The position numbers and the translations under genes are program-made. A stretch of DNA of 64,000 nucleotides from Methylotuvimicrobium buryatense 5G (lineage in GTDB: Bacteria > Pseudomonadota > Gammaproteobacteria > Methylococcales > Methylomonadaceae). Shown here piece after piece: positions 10,352 to 19,288 of this stretch. The notes below the pieces were generated by a model. The model was not told the DNA's origin and did no database searches. It was given only the letters and a program-made list of their open reading frames with translations. The DNA lies in assembly GCF_000341735.1 (NCBI RefSeq), contig NZ_KB455575.1, positions 3,604,190 through 3,668,189 of the forward strand, written 5' to 3'. Each line of letters starts with the position of its first letter. Position 1 is the stretch's first letter.

Positions 10352-10990
10352 ATGATGGAAGATACAGGTTATACAATGAAAGATGGACGGCAGTGGTTTG
10401 TCGATGGTTGGAAGCTGTTTACTAAAAACCCGCTGATGCTAATTCTCGGCACCGTGATCTGGATTCTTCTGGAAGTCCTGCTAGCACTACTTCCAGTAAT
10501 TGGTGAGATATTAGACGGTTTGATCTTTCCGGTGATGTATGGCGGATTTTTGTATGCAATTCGAGAAGTTGACGAGCAGCGAAAGGTGAAAATCAGCCAT
10601 TTTTTCCAAGGCTTCATTGATTCGTCCAAGCTTAAACCTTTGTTGATTCTCGGTTTGTTAATGGTATTCTTCGAAATTATTGAAGCGGGATTAACCGTAA
10701 CACTCGGACCTTTCACGGCACTGATACTAGCTGCGCCATTGGGTATCTTGGTCATTTCAGCGTTGTTGTATTCAGTACCCCAAGTAATGTTTAGTGACAG
10801 CAAGCCGGTCGATGCAATCAAAAGTAGTTATTACAATTGCGGACGCCATATTTCGGCGATGATCACGATTTATCTGTTTTTGATACTCTTTGCAGTACTG
10901 TCTATCATCACGATTGGTTTGGCGATGATCGTAATCATGCCGGTTACGTTCTGTGCGTTTTATATCAGTTATAAAGCGATTTATCGATAG
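10352..10990 (+). CDS. BPSS1780-family integral membrane protein
   Basis: Small polytopic membrane protein of 212 residues with about five hydrophobic segments (about 30-50, 60-78, 108-125, 128-150 and 168-200). The layout, with the amphipathic start DGRQWFVDGWKLFTKNP, resembles the uncharacterised BPSS1780 family. Function is unknown. A good ribosome site (AGGAG) precedes ATG at 10352; ATG at 10355 is equally possible. It sits alone between repeat-rich DNA and an outer-membrane protein gene on the same strand, 124 bases apart. Confidence 0.75.
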   Translation: MMEDTGYTMKDGRQWFVDGWKLFTKNPLMLILGTVIWILLEVLLALLPVIGEILDGLIFPVMYGGFLYAIREVDEQRKVKISHFFQGFIDSSKLKPLLILGLLMVFFEIIEAGLTVTLGPFTALILAAPLGILVISALLYSVPQVMFSDSKPVDAIKSSYYNCGRHISAMITIYLFLILFAVLSIITIGLAMIVIMPVTFCAFYISYKAIYR

Positions 10991-11114
10991 CATTAACTAG
11001 GTCTATTTTTCAGTCATACCTGGCGGAATATCGAGTCCTGCTTTAGTTGGATATGGGAAACCCTCTATACTAAATTATTGTACGATCTAGTACGTGTTTT
11101 TTGGAGTATATGAA

Positions 11115-12479
11115 ATGGCTAGCTATGATCTAATCACTCGGCAATTCTACCCACTATCCATAACCTTGTTCGGATTGTTGTGCTTTAATTCATCGGCTAT
11201 GGCTCAGCAAACTGAAGCAATAGCGTCAGATGACGCTATTCAATCCGCTATTGAACAAGAGCTCCCCTACCTGGACCGGGATTCGAAAAATTATAAAACC
11301 CCATTGGCCGGGGAAGGTTTCAGAACCGAGTTTCTCGGCGAAGAAATTATTGTCGATCCGCGCGACAGAACATCGGTGAATGCTTGGATGCTTGGCCTTC
11401 AGTACAACACGCCGGGGCCCGACGATCGGGACATCTTTCCCATAGGCAGTCTGTATTTTTGGCGGCAACCCGAACAAAGCAAATTGTTTTATGCAAATAT
11501 TGCCGGGGCATACAACGACCTGTTCTACGGCGAACAGTTGCCCGATTGGGGCGATTTTCAATATGCATTAGCATTTAGGAATTTTACACCGCCGACCGCG
11601 ATGAGCGAGGCTGTCGACGGACGAAGGGTACTCGATGAAGAAATGTACTGGGGGCGTTTACAATGGGATATCGGTCTCGGCTATCGGACTCAAGTCGATC
11701 CCGGTTATAACGATAATATCTTCATGGCCAATCTGTATTTCGAACCGGGTTTTTTATATTTCAGCAAAGGTGGCGAAGCGGCCGATAATCTGCTGGCGCC
11801 TCGCGATACCGTTGAGCTCGGCTCTCGCCTGGAAGTGAAATACGACGGTCTAAAACGGAATGTTTTGTGGCTAGCTCACGAAGGTTTTGCCGCCGGCGGG
11901 AATCTGGTCTACGGCCACCGCGTGAATTGGCGCGATTGGGGGCTCGATGGCAATCAATATCGCGCTAACGATTCTCGGGATCATTTGAGATTCGATGCCT
12001 ATGCTTTAGGTGCCACCGGCGTTCCGTTTATCGATAGCGATAGACACCGGCTTCTAGGCTCCGTCCATGGCGGTACTGGCGCCAATCTTGATCGGTTTTC
12101 GGCGCAACGCATCGGAGGCGGGGTTAATCCAATGGGTTGGGATTTTGCATCGACTGCCATGCCCGTACTCCCCGGCGCTTCGGTATGGGAATATTATCCC
12201 GAACACTATTTGATCGGTAATGCCGAATACCGCTGGGAGCCGATTTTTTTCAGCTACTTTAGCTTGCACGGAACTGCGGGTTGGTTGAATCCGGTACGTA
12301 ATATCGGCGGCGAATTTAAAAGGAAAGAAACTTTTTATAGCGCGGTGGGCGGACGGCTTGCGACCGGTTTTCTCGGTGAATCGATGCTGGTCGTGGATGT
12401 TACCCATAATTTCAACGTACTAAGGGATGACGAGCGGGGCGGAAGCGACATTACTTTCTTTGTGGTGAAGGAGTTTTAA
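11115..12479 (+). CDS. Outer-membrane beta-barrel protein with BamA/Omp85-like C-terminal barrel
   Basis: Predicted outer-membrane barrel of 454 residues. A signal peptide (hydrophobic core followed by SSAMAQQ) is followed by a beta-rich body with alternating aromatic strands, and the protein ends FFVVKEF, a C-terminal Phe as expected for BAM-dependent insertion. Central blocks such as NVLWLAHEGFAAGGNLVYGHRV, when read in short pieces, resemble bacterial surface-antigen barrels without POTRA domains. ATG at 11115 is preferred because GGAG lies eight bases upstream; a GTG at 11094 is the only alternative. The cargo or role is unknown. Confidence 0.7.
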   Translation: MASYDLITRQFYPLSITLFGLLCFNSSAMAQQTEAIASDDAIQSAIEQELPYLDRDSKNYKTPLAGEGFRTEFLGEEIIVDPRDRTSVNAWMLGLQYNTPGPDDRDIFPIGSLYFWRQPEQSKLFYANIAGAYNDLFYGEQLPDWGDFQYALAFRNFTPPTAMSEAVDGRRVLDEEMYWGRLQWDIGLGYRTQVDPGYNDNIFMANLYFEPGFLYFSKGGEAADNLLAPRDTVELGSRLEVKYDGLKRNVLWLAHEGFAAGGNLVYGHRVNWRDWGLDGNQYRANDSRDHLRFDAYALGATGVPFIDSDRHRLLGSVHGGTGANLDRFSAQRIGGGVNPMGWDFASTAMPVLPGASVWEYYPEHYLIGNAEYRWEPIFFSYFSLHGTAGWLNPVRNIGGEFKRKETFYSAVGGRLATGFLGESMLVVDVTHNFNVLRDDERGGSDITFFVVKEF

Positions 12480-12506
12480 TTTGCCGTTGCCTTGAAAGTT
12501 GAGGCG

Positions 12507-12532
12507 CAGGGCGGGTTACTCAACCCGCCCTG
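12507..12532. terminator. Perfect 11-bp hairpin after the barrel gene
   Basis: CAGGGCGGGTT pairs exactly with AACCCGCCCTG around a four-base loop, 28 bases after the stop codon. There is no T-run, so termination may be Rho-assisted; it also resembles the dispersed GCGGGTTGAATAACCCGC hairpins at 17700 and 44560. The remainder of the gap 12480-12780 shows nothing else. Confidence 0.6.
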
Positions 12533-12780
12533 AAGGTCTTATGTTTGCGCTGTGCATGGTCGAAACGTTCAGGACGCGGTTGCAAGCCCCGTCCGGCATA
12601 ATTTTAATTTACCCTATTGCTTAATTGCATTGCCGGAGCTCTTCGATGGAACTCAATCAGGTCTTACCATGTCGTAAACGAGAATCTCTAATGCGCAGTT
12701 AATAGGGCGAAAGACTGCGTTATACAATGAATAGCCCAATTATTTTCTTGCCTTTATCAACAAAACTCAAAAACTTACCC

Positions 12781-13767
12781 ATGAATAAATTAACCAGCAT
12801 AGTGACAACCTTGATCATCGGACTGTCCCTCGGATTGGGCAGCGTCTCGGATGCCGAAGCCAAGCGGCTCGGCGGAGGCGGCTCGTTCGGCGGCAAATCC
12901 TCGTTCAATAAACCGTATCAACGTTCTGCCTCACCGGCAAAAGCCGCACCAACACGTCAACAGCAACAAGCCCAATCTCAAAACCAAGCGGCCAAACAAA
13001 AACTAGCCGGTCGCGGCGGCTTGATGGGCATGCTCGGCGGCCTGGCTTTGGGCGGGTTGCTCGGCGCCATGTTGTTCGGCGGCGCCTTCGAGAACTTCAA
13101 TTTCATGGATATTTTAGTATTCGGCGGTATCGCGTTTTTACTCTATAAATTGTTTGCCGCCCGCGCCAAAAATACTGCGCGTCCGGTACCGGTCTATAGC
13201 CGCGATAGCTATGAACCGCAACAGCGATCAACTTCAGCTTATAGCGATTATGAAGCGCCTCAAACTCAAGCGCCATCGCGTGCCTCGGTCGGTAATACGG
13301 GTTTCAACACCGATTTATTGTTTAAAAAAGACTTTCAAGCCAATACCGATTCCGGATTCGAGCCTGCTATCGAAAATCGCGAGCTGATTTTGCCGGAAGG
13401 TTTCGATGAGCACGCTTTTTTGAACGGTGCCGAAAATGCATTTAGAGCTTTACAAGCCGCGTGGGACGATCGCGATCTAGCCGAAATCAGAGGCCTGACT
13501 ACCGACCGCGTGTTCGCCGAAATACAGGATCAACTCAAGGCCTCGACCGATGACAACCGAACCGAGGTAATTAGCGTTCAAACCGAGTTGCTCGATGTCC
13601 GCGAATCCGGCAGCGAATTGGAAGCGACCGTATTGTTCGATACCGTAATACGCGAAGACATTTACGGACCGGAGCAAGCCGTTCGCGAAGTATGGCATTT
13701 CGTTAAGCCGAGAAATAGCCTGCAGCCGAAATGGTACCTGGACGGTATTCAGCAAGTCGAAGAATAA
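12781..13767 (+). CDS. Tim44-domain membrane-associated protein
   Basis: Predicted exported or membrane-anchored protein of 328 residues. It has a signal-like N-terminus (cleavage likely after DAEA), a Gly-rich RLGGGGSFGG segment and Gln-rich linker, a hydrophobic Gly-rich hairpin (GLMGMLGGLALGGLLGAMLF, then DILVFGGIAFLLYKLF), and a C-terminal Tim44-like domain from about residue 195 to the end. Tim44 domains are lipid/protein-binding NTF2 folds; the bacterial role is not defined. Start at 12781 is chosen over ATG 12727 because it begins directly at the leader. A strong hairpin follows the stop. Confidence 0.85.
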   Translation: MNKLTSIVTTLIIGLSLGLGSVSDAEAKRLGGGGSFGGKSSFNKPYQRSASPAKAAPTRQQQQAQSQNQAAKQKLAGRGGLMGMLGGLALGGLLGAMLFGGAFENFNFMDILVFGGIAFLLYKLFAARAKNTARPVPVYSRDSYEPQQRSTSAYSDYEAPQTQAPSRASVGNTGFNTDLLFKKDFQANTDSGFEPAIENRELILPEGFDEHAFLNGAENAFRALQAAWDDRDLAEIRGLTTDRVFAEIQDQLKASTDDNRTEVISVQTELLDVRESGSELEATVLFDTVIREDIYGPEQAVREVWHFVKPRNSLQPKWYLDGIQQVEE

Positions 13768-13785
13768 CTTTAACATTACCGATAC

Positions 13786-13814
13786 AAGGTTCGGCGGGGC
13801 CTCCGCCGAACCTT
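13786..13814 (+). terminator. Strong hairpin between Tim44-domain gene and response regulator
   Basis: AAGGTTCGGCGG at 13786-13797 pairs perfectly with CCGCCGAACCTT at 13803-13814 across a five-base loop. Its right edge lies 16 bases before the ATG of the next gene, so besides ending the upstream transcript it could hinder or gate translation of the regulator. Confidence 0.7.
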
Positions 13815-13829
13815 CACACTTTCCAAAAT

Positions 13830-14558
13830 ATGGACGTTTCTCCAGCCAATCCTCATAATCAGCCGAGCCCGCGGAATACCTCATTGCTGCTGGTCGAAGA
13901 TCATAAAAATCTGGCTCAAGCGGTCGGGGCATATCTGGAAAGCAGCGGCTTTACGATGGATTACGCCTACGACGGATTATGCGCACTGCATCTTGCCGCA
14001 ACGCAACGCTATGATGCCATTATTCTCGATATCACGCTGCCCGGCGGCATCGACGGTTTGGAAATATGCCGGAGACTGCGTAAAGACGCGCGTTTGTCGA
14101 CGCCGATATTAATGCTGACTGCTCGCGATCAATTACAAGACAAATTGGATGGATTTCAACGCGGCGCTGACGACTATCTAGTCAAGCCGTTCGAAATGCC
14201 GGAGCTCGAAGCCCGCATCAATGCTTTGGTTCGCCGCGAACGCGGCGAATTAGACGAGTCCGTTTATCAAATTCACGATTTGACGTTCAATACCAACACG
14301 ATGCAGGTCATGCGCCAGGGCCGGATTATTCAATTGTCGCCGACGTGTTTGCGGATACTGCGTATCTTGATGCGCGAATCGCCCAACCTGGTTACCCGAG
14401 AGCAATTGGAACATGAACTTTGGGGAGAACTAATCCCGGACAGCGACACGCTCCGAAGCCATTTATACAAACTGCGCAAAAAAATCGACAAGCCGTTTGC
14501 TGTGCCCTTGCTCGAAACCCAATCGGGGATCGGTTATCGGCTGATCGAACCGAATTAA
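13830..14558 (+). CDS. OmpR/PhoB-family response regulator
   Basis: Two-component DNA-binding response regulator of 242 residues. The receiver domain shows the acidic pair in LLLVEDHKN, the phospho-acceptor Asp at residue 67 (AIILDITLPG), the Thr of LMLTARD and the Lys of DYLVKPF. The winged-helix output follows (blocks LSPTCLRILRILMRESPNLV and DSDTLRSHLYKLRKKID). ATG at 13830 is chosen because it begins just before the receiver; the longer frame from 13731 runs through the terminator hairpin. No kinase gene is adjacent. The nearest kinase, at 30989, also lacks a regulator; pairing the two is an inference. Confidence 0.93.
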   Translation: MDVSPANPHNQPSPRNTSLLLVEDHKNLAQAVGAYLESSGFTMDYAYDGLCALHLAATQRYDAIILDITLPGGIDGLEICRRLRKDARLSTPILMLTARDQLQDKLDGFQRGADDYLVKPFEMPELEARINALVRRERGELDESVYQIHDLTFNTNTMQVMRQGRIIQLSPTCLRILRILMRESPNLVTREQLEHELWGELIPDSDTLRSHLYKLRKKIDKPFAVPLLETQSGIGYRLIEPN

Positions 14559-14580
14559 CCGTCTTTGCAGCTCCTGCCCG

Positions 14581-15360
14581 ATGAAACCACTGAAAGACCG
14601 CAATTTCGACCCGTTTGTCGAAAAATTCGAACAAAAAGTCTACGGTACGTCCAAAGGCGATTGGCGGCTCAAGTTGCTGAAGGAAGACCTTGACGAGCTT
14701 TACCGGGCTGCCGAACCTCTGTCGATATGGGATGCCGGGTGCGGTTTTGCGCAAATCAGCCAATGGCTCGCCGGACAAGGCCATCATCTGACGATATGTG
14801 ACGTGTCGGAAAAGATGTTGATGCGGGCGCGGCAGCATTTTTCCGAAGCCGGCCTGATCGCCGAATTTCATCATGAACCCTTACAAACGCTTGCGGCCAA
14901 ACTTCCCCTATTCGATTTGGTTTTATTTCATGCGGTAATCGAATGGCTCGGCGAACCGCTCCCGGCCTTGCAAATCGTTATGGAGAAGGTCAAGCCCGGC
15001 GGCTATTTGTCGCTGTTGTTCTATAACCGTAATGCGATGGTTTATACCAATGCCTTGAAAGGCCATTGGCGCTGGAGAAACTTGCTTGACGATACCTATC
15101 TCGGCAAAGGCAAAAAACTAACGCCTCCCAATCCTCAATATCCCAACGAAGTCATCGAGCGATTGCAAAGCCAGGGATTTAGCATTACGGCGCATACCGG
15201 TATTCGCGTGTTTCACGATTATGTAAGCAAAGACACTTTAGACGGCAGCGATCCGGCCGAATTATTCGAATTGGAATACCGTTACTGCCGAATGCCGACC
15301 TACCGCGACATGGGGCGTTATATCCATCTATTGGCGCGCCGGCAAGGAGAAATCAATTAA
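14581..15360 (+). CDS. cmoM: tRNA 5-carboxymethoxyuridine methyltransferase
   Basis: SAM-dependent methyltransferase of 259 residues that forms the methyl ester of 5-carboxymethoxyuridine at tRNA position 34. Family signatures seen: start DRNFDPFVEKFEQKVYGTSK, SAM-binding WDAGCGFAQIS near 50, LVLFHAVIEWL near 118, YNRNAMVYTNALKGH, and the C-terminal GIRVFHDYV and ELEYRYCRMPTYRDMGRYIH in consecutive pieces. These match E. coli CmoM (formerly SmtA) throughout. It follows the response regulator by 22 bases on the same strand and may share its transcript, with no obvious functional link. Confidence 0.93.
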   Translation: MKPLKDRNFDPFVEKFEQKVYGTSKGDWRLKLLKEDLDELYRAAEPLSIWDAGCGFAQISQWLAGQGHHLTICDVSEKMLMRARQHFSEAGLIAEFHHEPLQTLAAKLPLFDLVLFHAVIEWLGEPLPALQIVMEKVKPGGYLSLLFYNRNAMVYTNALKGHWRWRNLLDDTYLGKGKKLTPPNPQYPNEVIERLQSQGFSITAHTGIRVFHDYVSKDTLDGSDPAELFELEYRYCRMPTYRDMGRYIHLLARRQGEIN

Positions 15361-15504
15361 GCCTAAATCCGGCAATTTAACCATTCGGGGAAAATGGGAT
15401 CACGCCATTAGCGGTTGAGTGAAGCGCTCTTAAGGTTGCCGCTCATCATCTTATATCGGCAATACCATTGAGTATTTGCCGGCTTTTTTATCCCTTTGTT
15501 ATAG

Positions 15505-15834
15505 TTATACGCCTAGCAAACTTTGTAGATTTTTCTCAAAATTCGCTTGATCGATCTGACTTAGTTTGCCGAGACGACATAGAATTAAGCGATCATCCAA
15601 AGTAAATAGCTTTAGACGAATTTTGGATGCCGATTTTAAGCCTGCGGAATCCAAGTCTTGTATTGATGTATCGAGCGGCCAATCCGAATGTTTGGCACTG
15701 GTAATCATGGCCATAACAATGTGACCAATACGCGAATTAAACAGGGCTTCGTCGGATAAAACTAACGCGGGTCTATGTTTGACAGCTTGACGATCCGTAA
15801 ACGGGAAGGGAACTTTGACTATGTCGAAACGGTT
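15505..15834 (-). pseudogene. MazF/PemK-family toxin without a usable start codon
   Basis: Reading upstream of the first ATG (15714) extends the frame to 15834 and recovers a typical PemK/MazF N-terminus: RFDIVKVPFPFTD, then KHRPALVLSDEALFNSRIGH. No ATG, GTG or TTG occurs in that stretch, and a TAA stands at 15835-15837, exactly where relatives start with MKRFDIV or similar. The C-terminal part (RLKLFTLDDRLILCRLGKLS) is intact. A small indel at the antitoxin/toxin junction therefore seems to have removed the start codon. Translation from an ATA or other rare codon, or from the internal ATG at 15714 giving 69 residues, cannot be excluded. Intact, it would be an endoribonuclease. Confidence 0.65.
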
Positions 15835-16063
15835 TTAAGTCACGATAAGCCTCATCATCCTCGACGCTACTCCATTCGGATAAAGTGCCGCTCACTGCGC
15901 TCAGATATTCTACATCTAGAGGATTTATTCGTCGCACCCAGACGCGGCCATCTTCGCTAGTTTCCCAAACGACGGTATCTCCAGCTTCAAGATGAAGTTT
16001 TTTTCGGACATCCGCGGGGATGGTCACTTGACCTTTGCTGCTGATTTTTGCAAGTTGAGACAT
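15773..16063 (-). CDS. AbrB/SpoVT-type antitoxin with a run-on C-terminus
   Basis: DNA-binding antitoxin of the swapped-hairpin AbrB class: ISSKGQVTIPADVRKKLHLEAG is the diagnostic block (split here at residues 7-28), followed by VWVRRI. Relatives end close to SVEDDEAYRDL; here that point is residue 76 and the frame runs on for 20 more residues that are simply the toxin start read in another frame. This mirrors the loss of the toxin start codon and points to one indel near 15836. GGGAG six bases before the ATG supports the start. It would repress its own operon and neutralise the toxin. Confidence 0.85.
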   Translation of the reverse strand: MSQLAKISSKGQVTIPADVRKKLHLEAGDTVVWETSEDGRVWVRRINPLDVEYLSAVSGTLSEWSSVEDDEAYRDLKPFRHSQSSLPVYGSSSCQT

Positions 16064-16163
16064 ATCGATCTCCCGATGTAAGACATCTTTACTGTAAGAT
16101 ATATTTACCTAGCTCGCAAATATTGAATAGAATACGGGGTTATTCATTAACCCTATGTAATCA

Positions 16164-17399
16164 TTAGTTTCTCAACAACGCTTGCAAATCCTGGCCGCTC
16201 GGCATTTGATGGACGCGCAGGCCGAATTCCTGCACGACCGCTAATATATGGTCGAAAATATCGGCTTGAATGCTTTCGTAATTAACCCAGTTCGTATCGT
16301 TGCTGAACGCATAGATCTGAATCGGCAGTCCATGCGCATCGGGTTCCAATTGGCGTACCATCAAAATCATTGCTTGATGAATACCGGGATGCGCCTTGAG
16401 GTAGGCATTTAAATAGGCGCGGAACGTGCCTAAATTAGTCAGTCGTCTGCCATTTACCGGACAAGACAAATCCGCGCATTCCTCGGCATTGGCCTTGGCT
16501 ATTTCGGCTAGTTTTCGTTCGATATAGCCGGTCAGCAGCTTGGTTTTGCGCAAACGAACGATATCTTCCTCGGATAAAAACGCAACACTGCCGACATCGA
16601 TTCGAATACTGCGCATAATACGCCGGCCGCCCGATTCTTGCATGCCGCGCCAGTTTTTAAACGAATCGGATATCAAGGCGTAAGTCGGGATCGTGGTAAT
16701 CGTACGGTCCCAATTCTGCACCTTGACGGTGGTTAGGCCGATATCGATCACATCCCCGTCGGCGCCGTATTTGGGCATTTCCAACCAGTCGCCGACACTC
16801 AACATCTTATTGGCCGACAGTTGAATGCCGGCAGCCAAACCCAATAACGAATCCTTGAACACCAAGAGCAAGACCGCCGTCATCGCGCCCAAACTGCTGA
16901 GCAAAATCACCGGCGATTTGTCGGTGATGATCGAAACGAATAAGATACAGGCAAAACCGGATGCAAACAGCTTAATGCTTTGGAAGACGCCGCGCAAAGG
17001 CCAATGTCTTGCGACACGGTATTGATGCGCCAAGTACAGCAAGGTGTCGAGCAAGGAAAACAAGCTTAAGAGTAGATAAAACAAGATCCACAATTTAGCG
17101 GCTAATTCGATGCCGGATAAAAACAATGATTCCTGGGCCAACCATAGCTGCGCTTGCCAGCGGACCAAAACGGCCTGGAATACGAAGGCAATACGATTGA
17201 ATAAATTTTGCTCGAATAAGGCCCGCTTCCAAACCCATTTGCTGCGGTAGGCCAGTTTTTCGACCAAACGCAGAAATACATAATGCAAAATGAGGTGGGT
17301 TAATATTGCAATGACGACGATGGCCGCCAGAGCGATTGCCACTTTGGTGCTAGGTTCCAGATTTAAGTCTTGCAGCCATTGTGTAGCCGTATTAAACAC
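16164..17399 (-). CDS. ybdG: YbdG-type miniconductance mechanosensitive channel (MscS family)
   Basis: Inner-membrane channel opened by membrane tension, protecting against hypo-osmotic shock. At 411 residues it aligns end to end with E. coli YbdG. Five hydrophobic segments precede the pore-lining helix and MscS beta domain; the strongly conserved blocks are LVFKDSLLGLAAGIQLSANK, GDWLEMPKYGADGDVIDIGL, VKVQNWDRTITTIPTYALIS and, near the end, YESIQADIFDHILAVVQEFG. The start matches the family. It is a single gene. The family is specific; conductance is not shown. Confidence 0.93.
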   Translation of the reverse strand: MFNTATQWLQDLNLEPSTKVAIALAAIVVIAILTHLILHYVFLRLVEKLAYRSKWVWKRALFEQNLFNRIAFVFQAVLVRWQAQLWLAQESLFLSGIELAAKLWILFYLLLSLFSLLDTLLYLAHQYRVARHWPLRGVFQSIKLFASGFACILFVSIITDKSPVILLSSLGAMTAVLLLVFKDSLLGLAAGIQLSANKMLSVGDWLEMPKYGADGDVIDIGLTTVKVQNWDRTITTIPTYALISDSFKNWRGMQESGGRRIMRSIRIDVGSVAFLSEEDIVRLRKTKLLTGYIERKLAEIAKANAEECADLSCPVNGRRLTNLGTFRAYLNAYLKAHPGIHQAMILMVRQLEPDAHGLPIQIYAFSNDTNWVNYESIQADIFDHILAVVQEFGLRVHQMPSGQDLQALLRN

Positions 17400-17659
17400 T
17401 GATCACTCCTAAAAGAAATTCATTAAACTGCTAAATGCAGAAAACATTTGTGGTTATAGTAAAGACAAATTCAGTCTCTTTTTGAAAAAGAAGTCTGCGA
17501 GGGGGATTATATAAATAAATCCTCCAATATCCCCTTTATCAAGGCTATGTTTGCGTTGAGGGTTGAAGAATTGGCTTTGACTTGGTGGGGCGGGGTTTGT
17601 AACCGCGGCCTAAACGTTACCTATATGGATGTAGGTAAGGGGCGTGAGCAGGAGCGGAA

Positions 17660-17818
17660 GTTTTTCGATCGTGACCAAAGTAAAACAAAATGTTCGGAGC
17701 GGGTTGAATAACCTGCCACGCGTGAGGTTATTATGCAGTAAATCTACGAATTGCCATCCTTGGCACTGGATTCCGCCAATCCCTGGCGGAATGACGCGTT
17801 ATTTCCTTAAGTTGGCCA
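17660..17818. repeat. Composite repeat: family D hairpin plus family A copy
   Basis: The 590-base gap 17400-17990 has no gene. Bases 17667-17723 (AACAAAATGTTCGG, then GCGGGTTGAATAACCTGCC) resemble 44517-44576, which carries the same words. Immediately after, 17751-17818 is a family A copy with a perfect hairpin ATTCCGCCA-ATCCC-TGGCGGAAT. The rest of the gap shows no clear signal. Confidence 0.65.
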
Positions 17819-17990
17819 TTGACCTGCATCGATGCAGAGTTCACGGCGATCTTTGACGGCCCTCCCCCGGTGCCGAATTTTGATCTACGGGTATACATCG
17901 AAAGTCATGATTGAACTAAAACGATATTACCAACAATAATGGTAACCTAATTGAGCCGCATGAGGCATAACCGATTATATGAGTCATACT

Positions 17991-19091
17991 ATGAAAAAAA
18001 CTTTGCTAAGCGCTTATCTTGGAATCCTAATCGTCTATTCGGGAAGCCTTAGCGCAAGTCAGAAGACCATACCGCTACCGATCGATTACCGCTTGATTCG
18101 AAATGTGCTGGTTGAACAGCTCTACACCGGCACCAATCGGACCGCCCATTTATGGAAGGATAGAGGCGGCTGTAGTTTGCTCGACATGTCCAACCCAAAA
18201 ATCGACGGGCAACAAGGCCTCGTTCGAATCGTCAATGACGTACATGCGCGCATCGGCACCCTCATGGGCGGCGAGTGCTTAACCGTGTTGGATTGGACAG
18301 GCAAGCTCGAAACTTTTCAACGCGCGGTACTGGAGAACGGCGGTACTGTTCTACGCTTTCCGATCGACAAGGCGGTTGCTTACGACCCGAGCGGACAAGC
18401 ATTGAGAATCGATCAATTGCAGGATTTGATAAAGCGTTTTGCCGAACCGAAATTGGCATCGGTTAAACTCGACCTTCAAGAAGTGCGCGGCGATATCGAA
18501 AAAACGCTGGCACCCGTCACGACTCCGGAAAATAAAGCGGCGGTGCAAGCCTTATTGAGCTCGTTACGATTCAGCGAAGTCAAGGCCGGCGAAACCGGTT
18601 TGGGCGTAAAAGTCGCTTTTGAGGTTCCGCAGGCAAATGCAAGAGCAAACAAGCAGGCCGCGCCGGTATTCAACGAAAGCGAAATGCAACAATGGAATGT
18701 AGCCTGGCAACGCTGGAACGCTTCATTATTTCAAGCGATCGATCGAGCCGCGGAAGATAGGGTTTCCGAGGATGTTCGCGATACGCTTTTGGAGACTTTA
18801 CTTGCGGCTAAATCGGCCTTCCACAAGGGTTTGACGAGCAACGACACGAGCGGCGGCGATCCGGTCCGGATGTTTTTCAACGATTCATGGGATCGAGTGG
18901 CGCCGGTGCTGCGAACGATTGCCAAAGACGTACCCGGTACAGAGGGCTTGCGCTTTCTGACGTTTATCACCGCAACGGATTTGCTGTACGAGCTTGAAAC
19001 CATCGGCTCGCCGCTCGGCTTAGACATATCGTCCGACGGATTGCGCCGTTTGGGCCGTATGCTATTGGTTAAGCAGGCCGGAACGAAATAA
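17991..19091 (+). CDS. Secreted protein of unknown function
   Basis: I do not recognise this protein. It is 366 residues from the chosen start, with a clear signal peptide (MKKTLLSAYLGILIVYSGSL, then SAS). The mature part is predicted mixed alpha-beta with two cysteines (RGGCSLLD and GGECLTVLD) that could form a disulphide, then a long alpha-helical C-terminal half (about 205-366). ATG at 17991 begins the leader; ATG at 17979 is also possible. It lies 200 bases upstream of the Pho-box porin on the same strand, so a link to phosphate or envelope stress is a guess. Composition matches neighbouring genes. Confidence 0.6.
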   Translation: MKKTLLSAYLGILIVYSGSLSASQKTIPLPIDYRLIRNVLVEQLYTGTNRTAHLWKDRGGCSLLDMSNPKIDGQQGLVRIVNDVHARIGTLMGGECLTVLDWTGKLETFQRAVLENGGTVLRFPIDKAVAYDPSGQALRIDQLQDLIKRFAEPKLASVKLDLQEVRGDIEKTLAPVTTPENKAAVQALLSSLRFSEVKAGETGLGVKVAFEVPQANARANKQAAPVFNESEMQQWNVAWQRWNASLFQAIDRAAEDRVSEDVRDTLLETLLAAKSAFHKGLTSNDTSGGDPVRMFFNDSWDRVAPVLRTIAKDVPGTEGLRFLTFITATDLLYELETIGSPLGLDISSDGLRRLGRMLLVKQAGTK

Positions 19092-19097
19092 GTAATG

Positions 19098-19160
19098 CTT
19101 GATTCAGACGCTAATGTGACTCAAAAGCTTGCCGTTTATGGCGGAATGACGGGAACTTGA
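19098..19160 (+). repeat. Dispersed repeat, family A
   Basis: TTCAGACGCTAATGTGACTC, then AAAAGCTTGCC and GGCGGAATGACGGG, matching 9856-9915. It separates the unknown secreted protein from the porin promoter. Confidence 0.55.
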
Positions 19161-19226
19161 AGGCAGAGTAAATACATCTCCCATACCTTTTTTAATCGCC
19201 AAAATGGGGGATGTGTCAGCACAAGA

Positions 19227-19255
19227 TTGTCACAAAGTTGTCATAATTTTGTCAT
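19227..19255 (+). promoter_or_regulatory. Pho box: three TTGTCAY repeats at 11-base spacing
   Basis: TTGTCAC at 19227, TTGTCAT at 19238 and TTGTCAT at 19249 are separated by AAAG and AATT, giving an exact 11-base period. This is the architecture of a PhoB operator (seven-base direct repeats with four-base spacers; consensus CTGTCAT). It lies 34 bases before the porin ATG, so PhoB binding would activate a promoter immediately downstream during phosphate starvation. No PhoB gene is in the window. Confidence 0.85.
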
Positions 19256-19288
19256 AATTCGCATTTTTCTCGCGAAGCCAGTATCTCC

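Noticed and set aside
13731..13829. Upstream extension of the response regulator
   Set aside because: It overlaps the Tim44-domain gene end and the terminator hairpin, and adds residues not found in receiver proteins.
17500..17980. Possible small RNA or riboswitch upstream of the unknown secreted protein
   Set aside because: The visible hairpins belong to dispersed repeats and no conserved riboswitch core was recognised.
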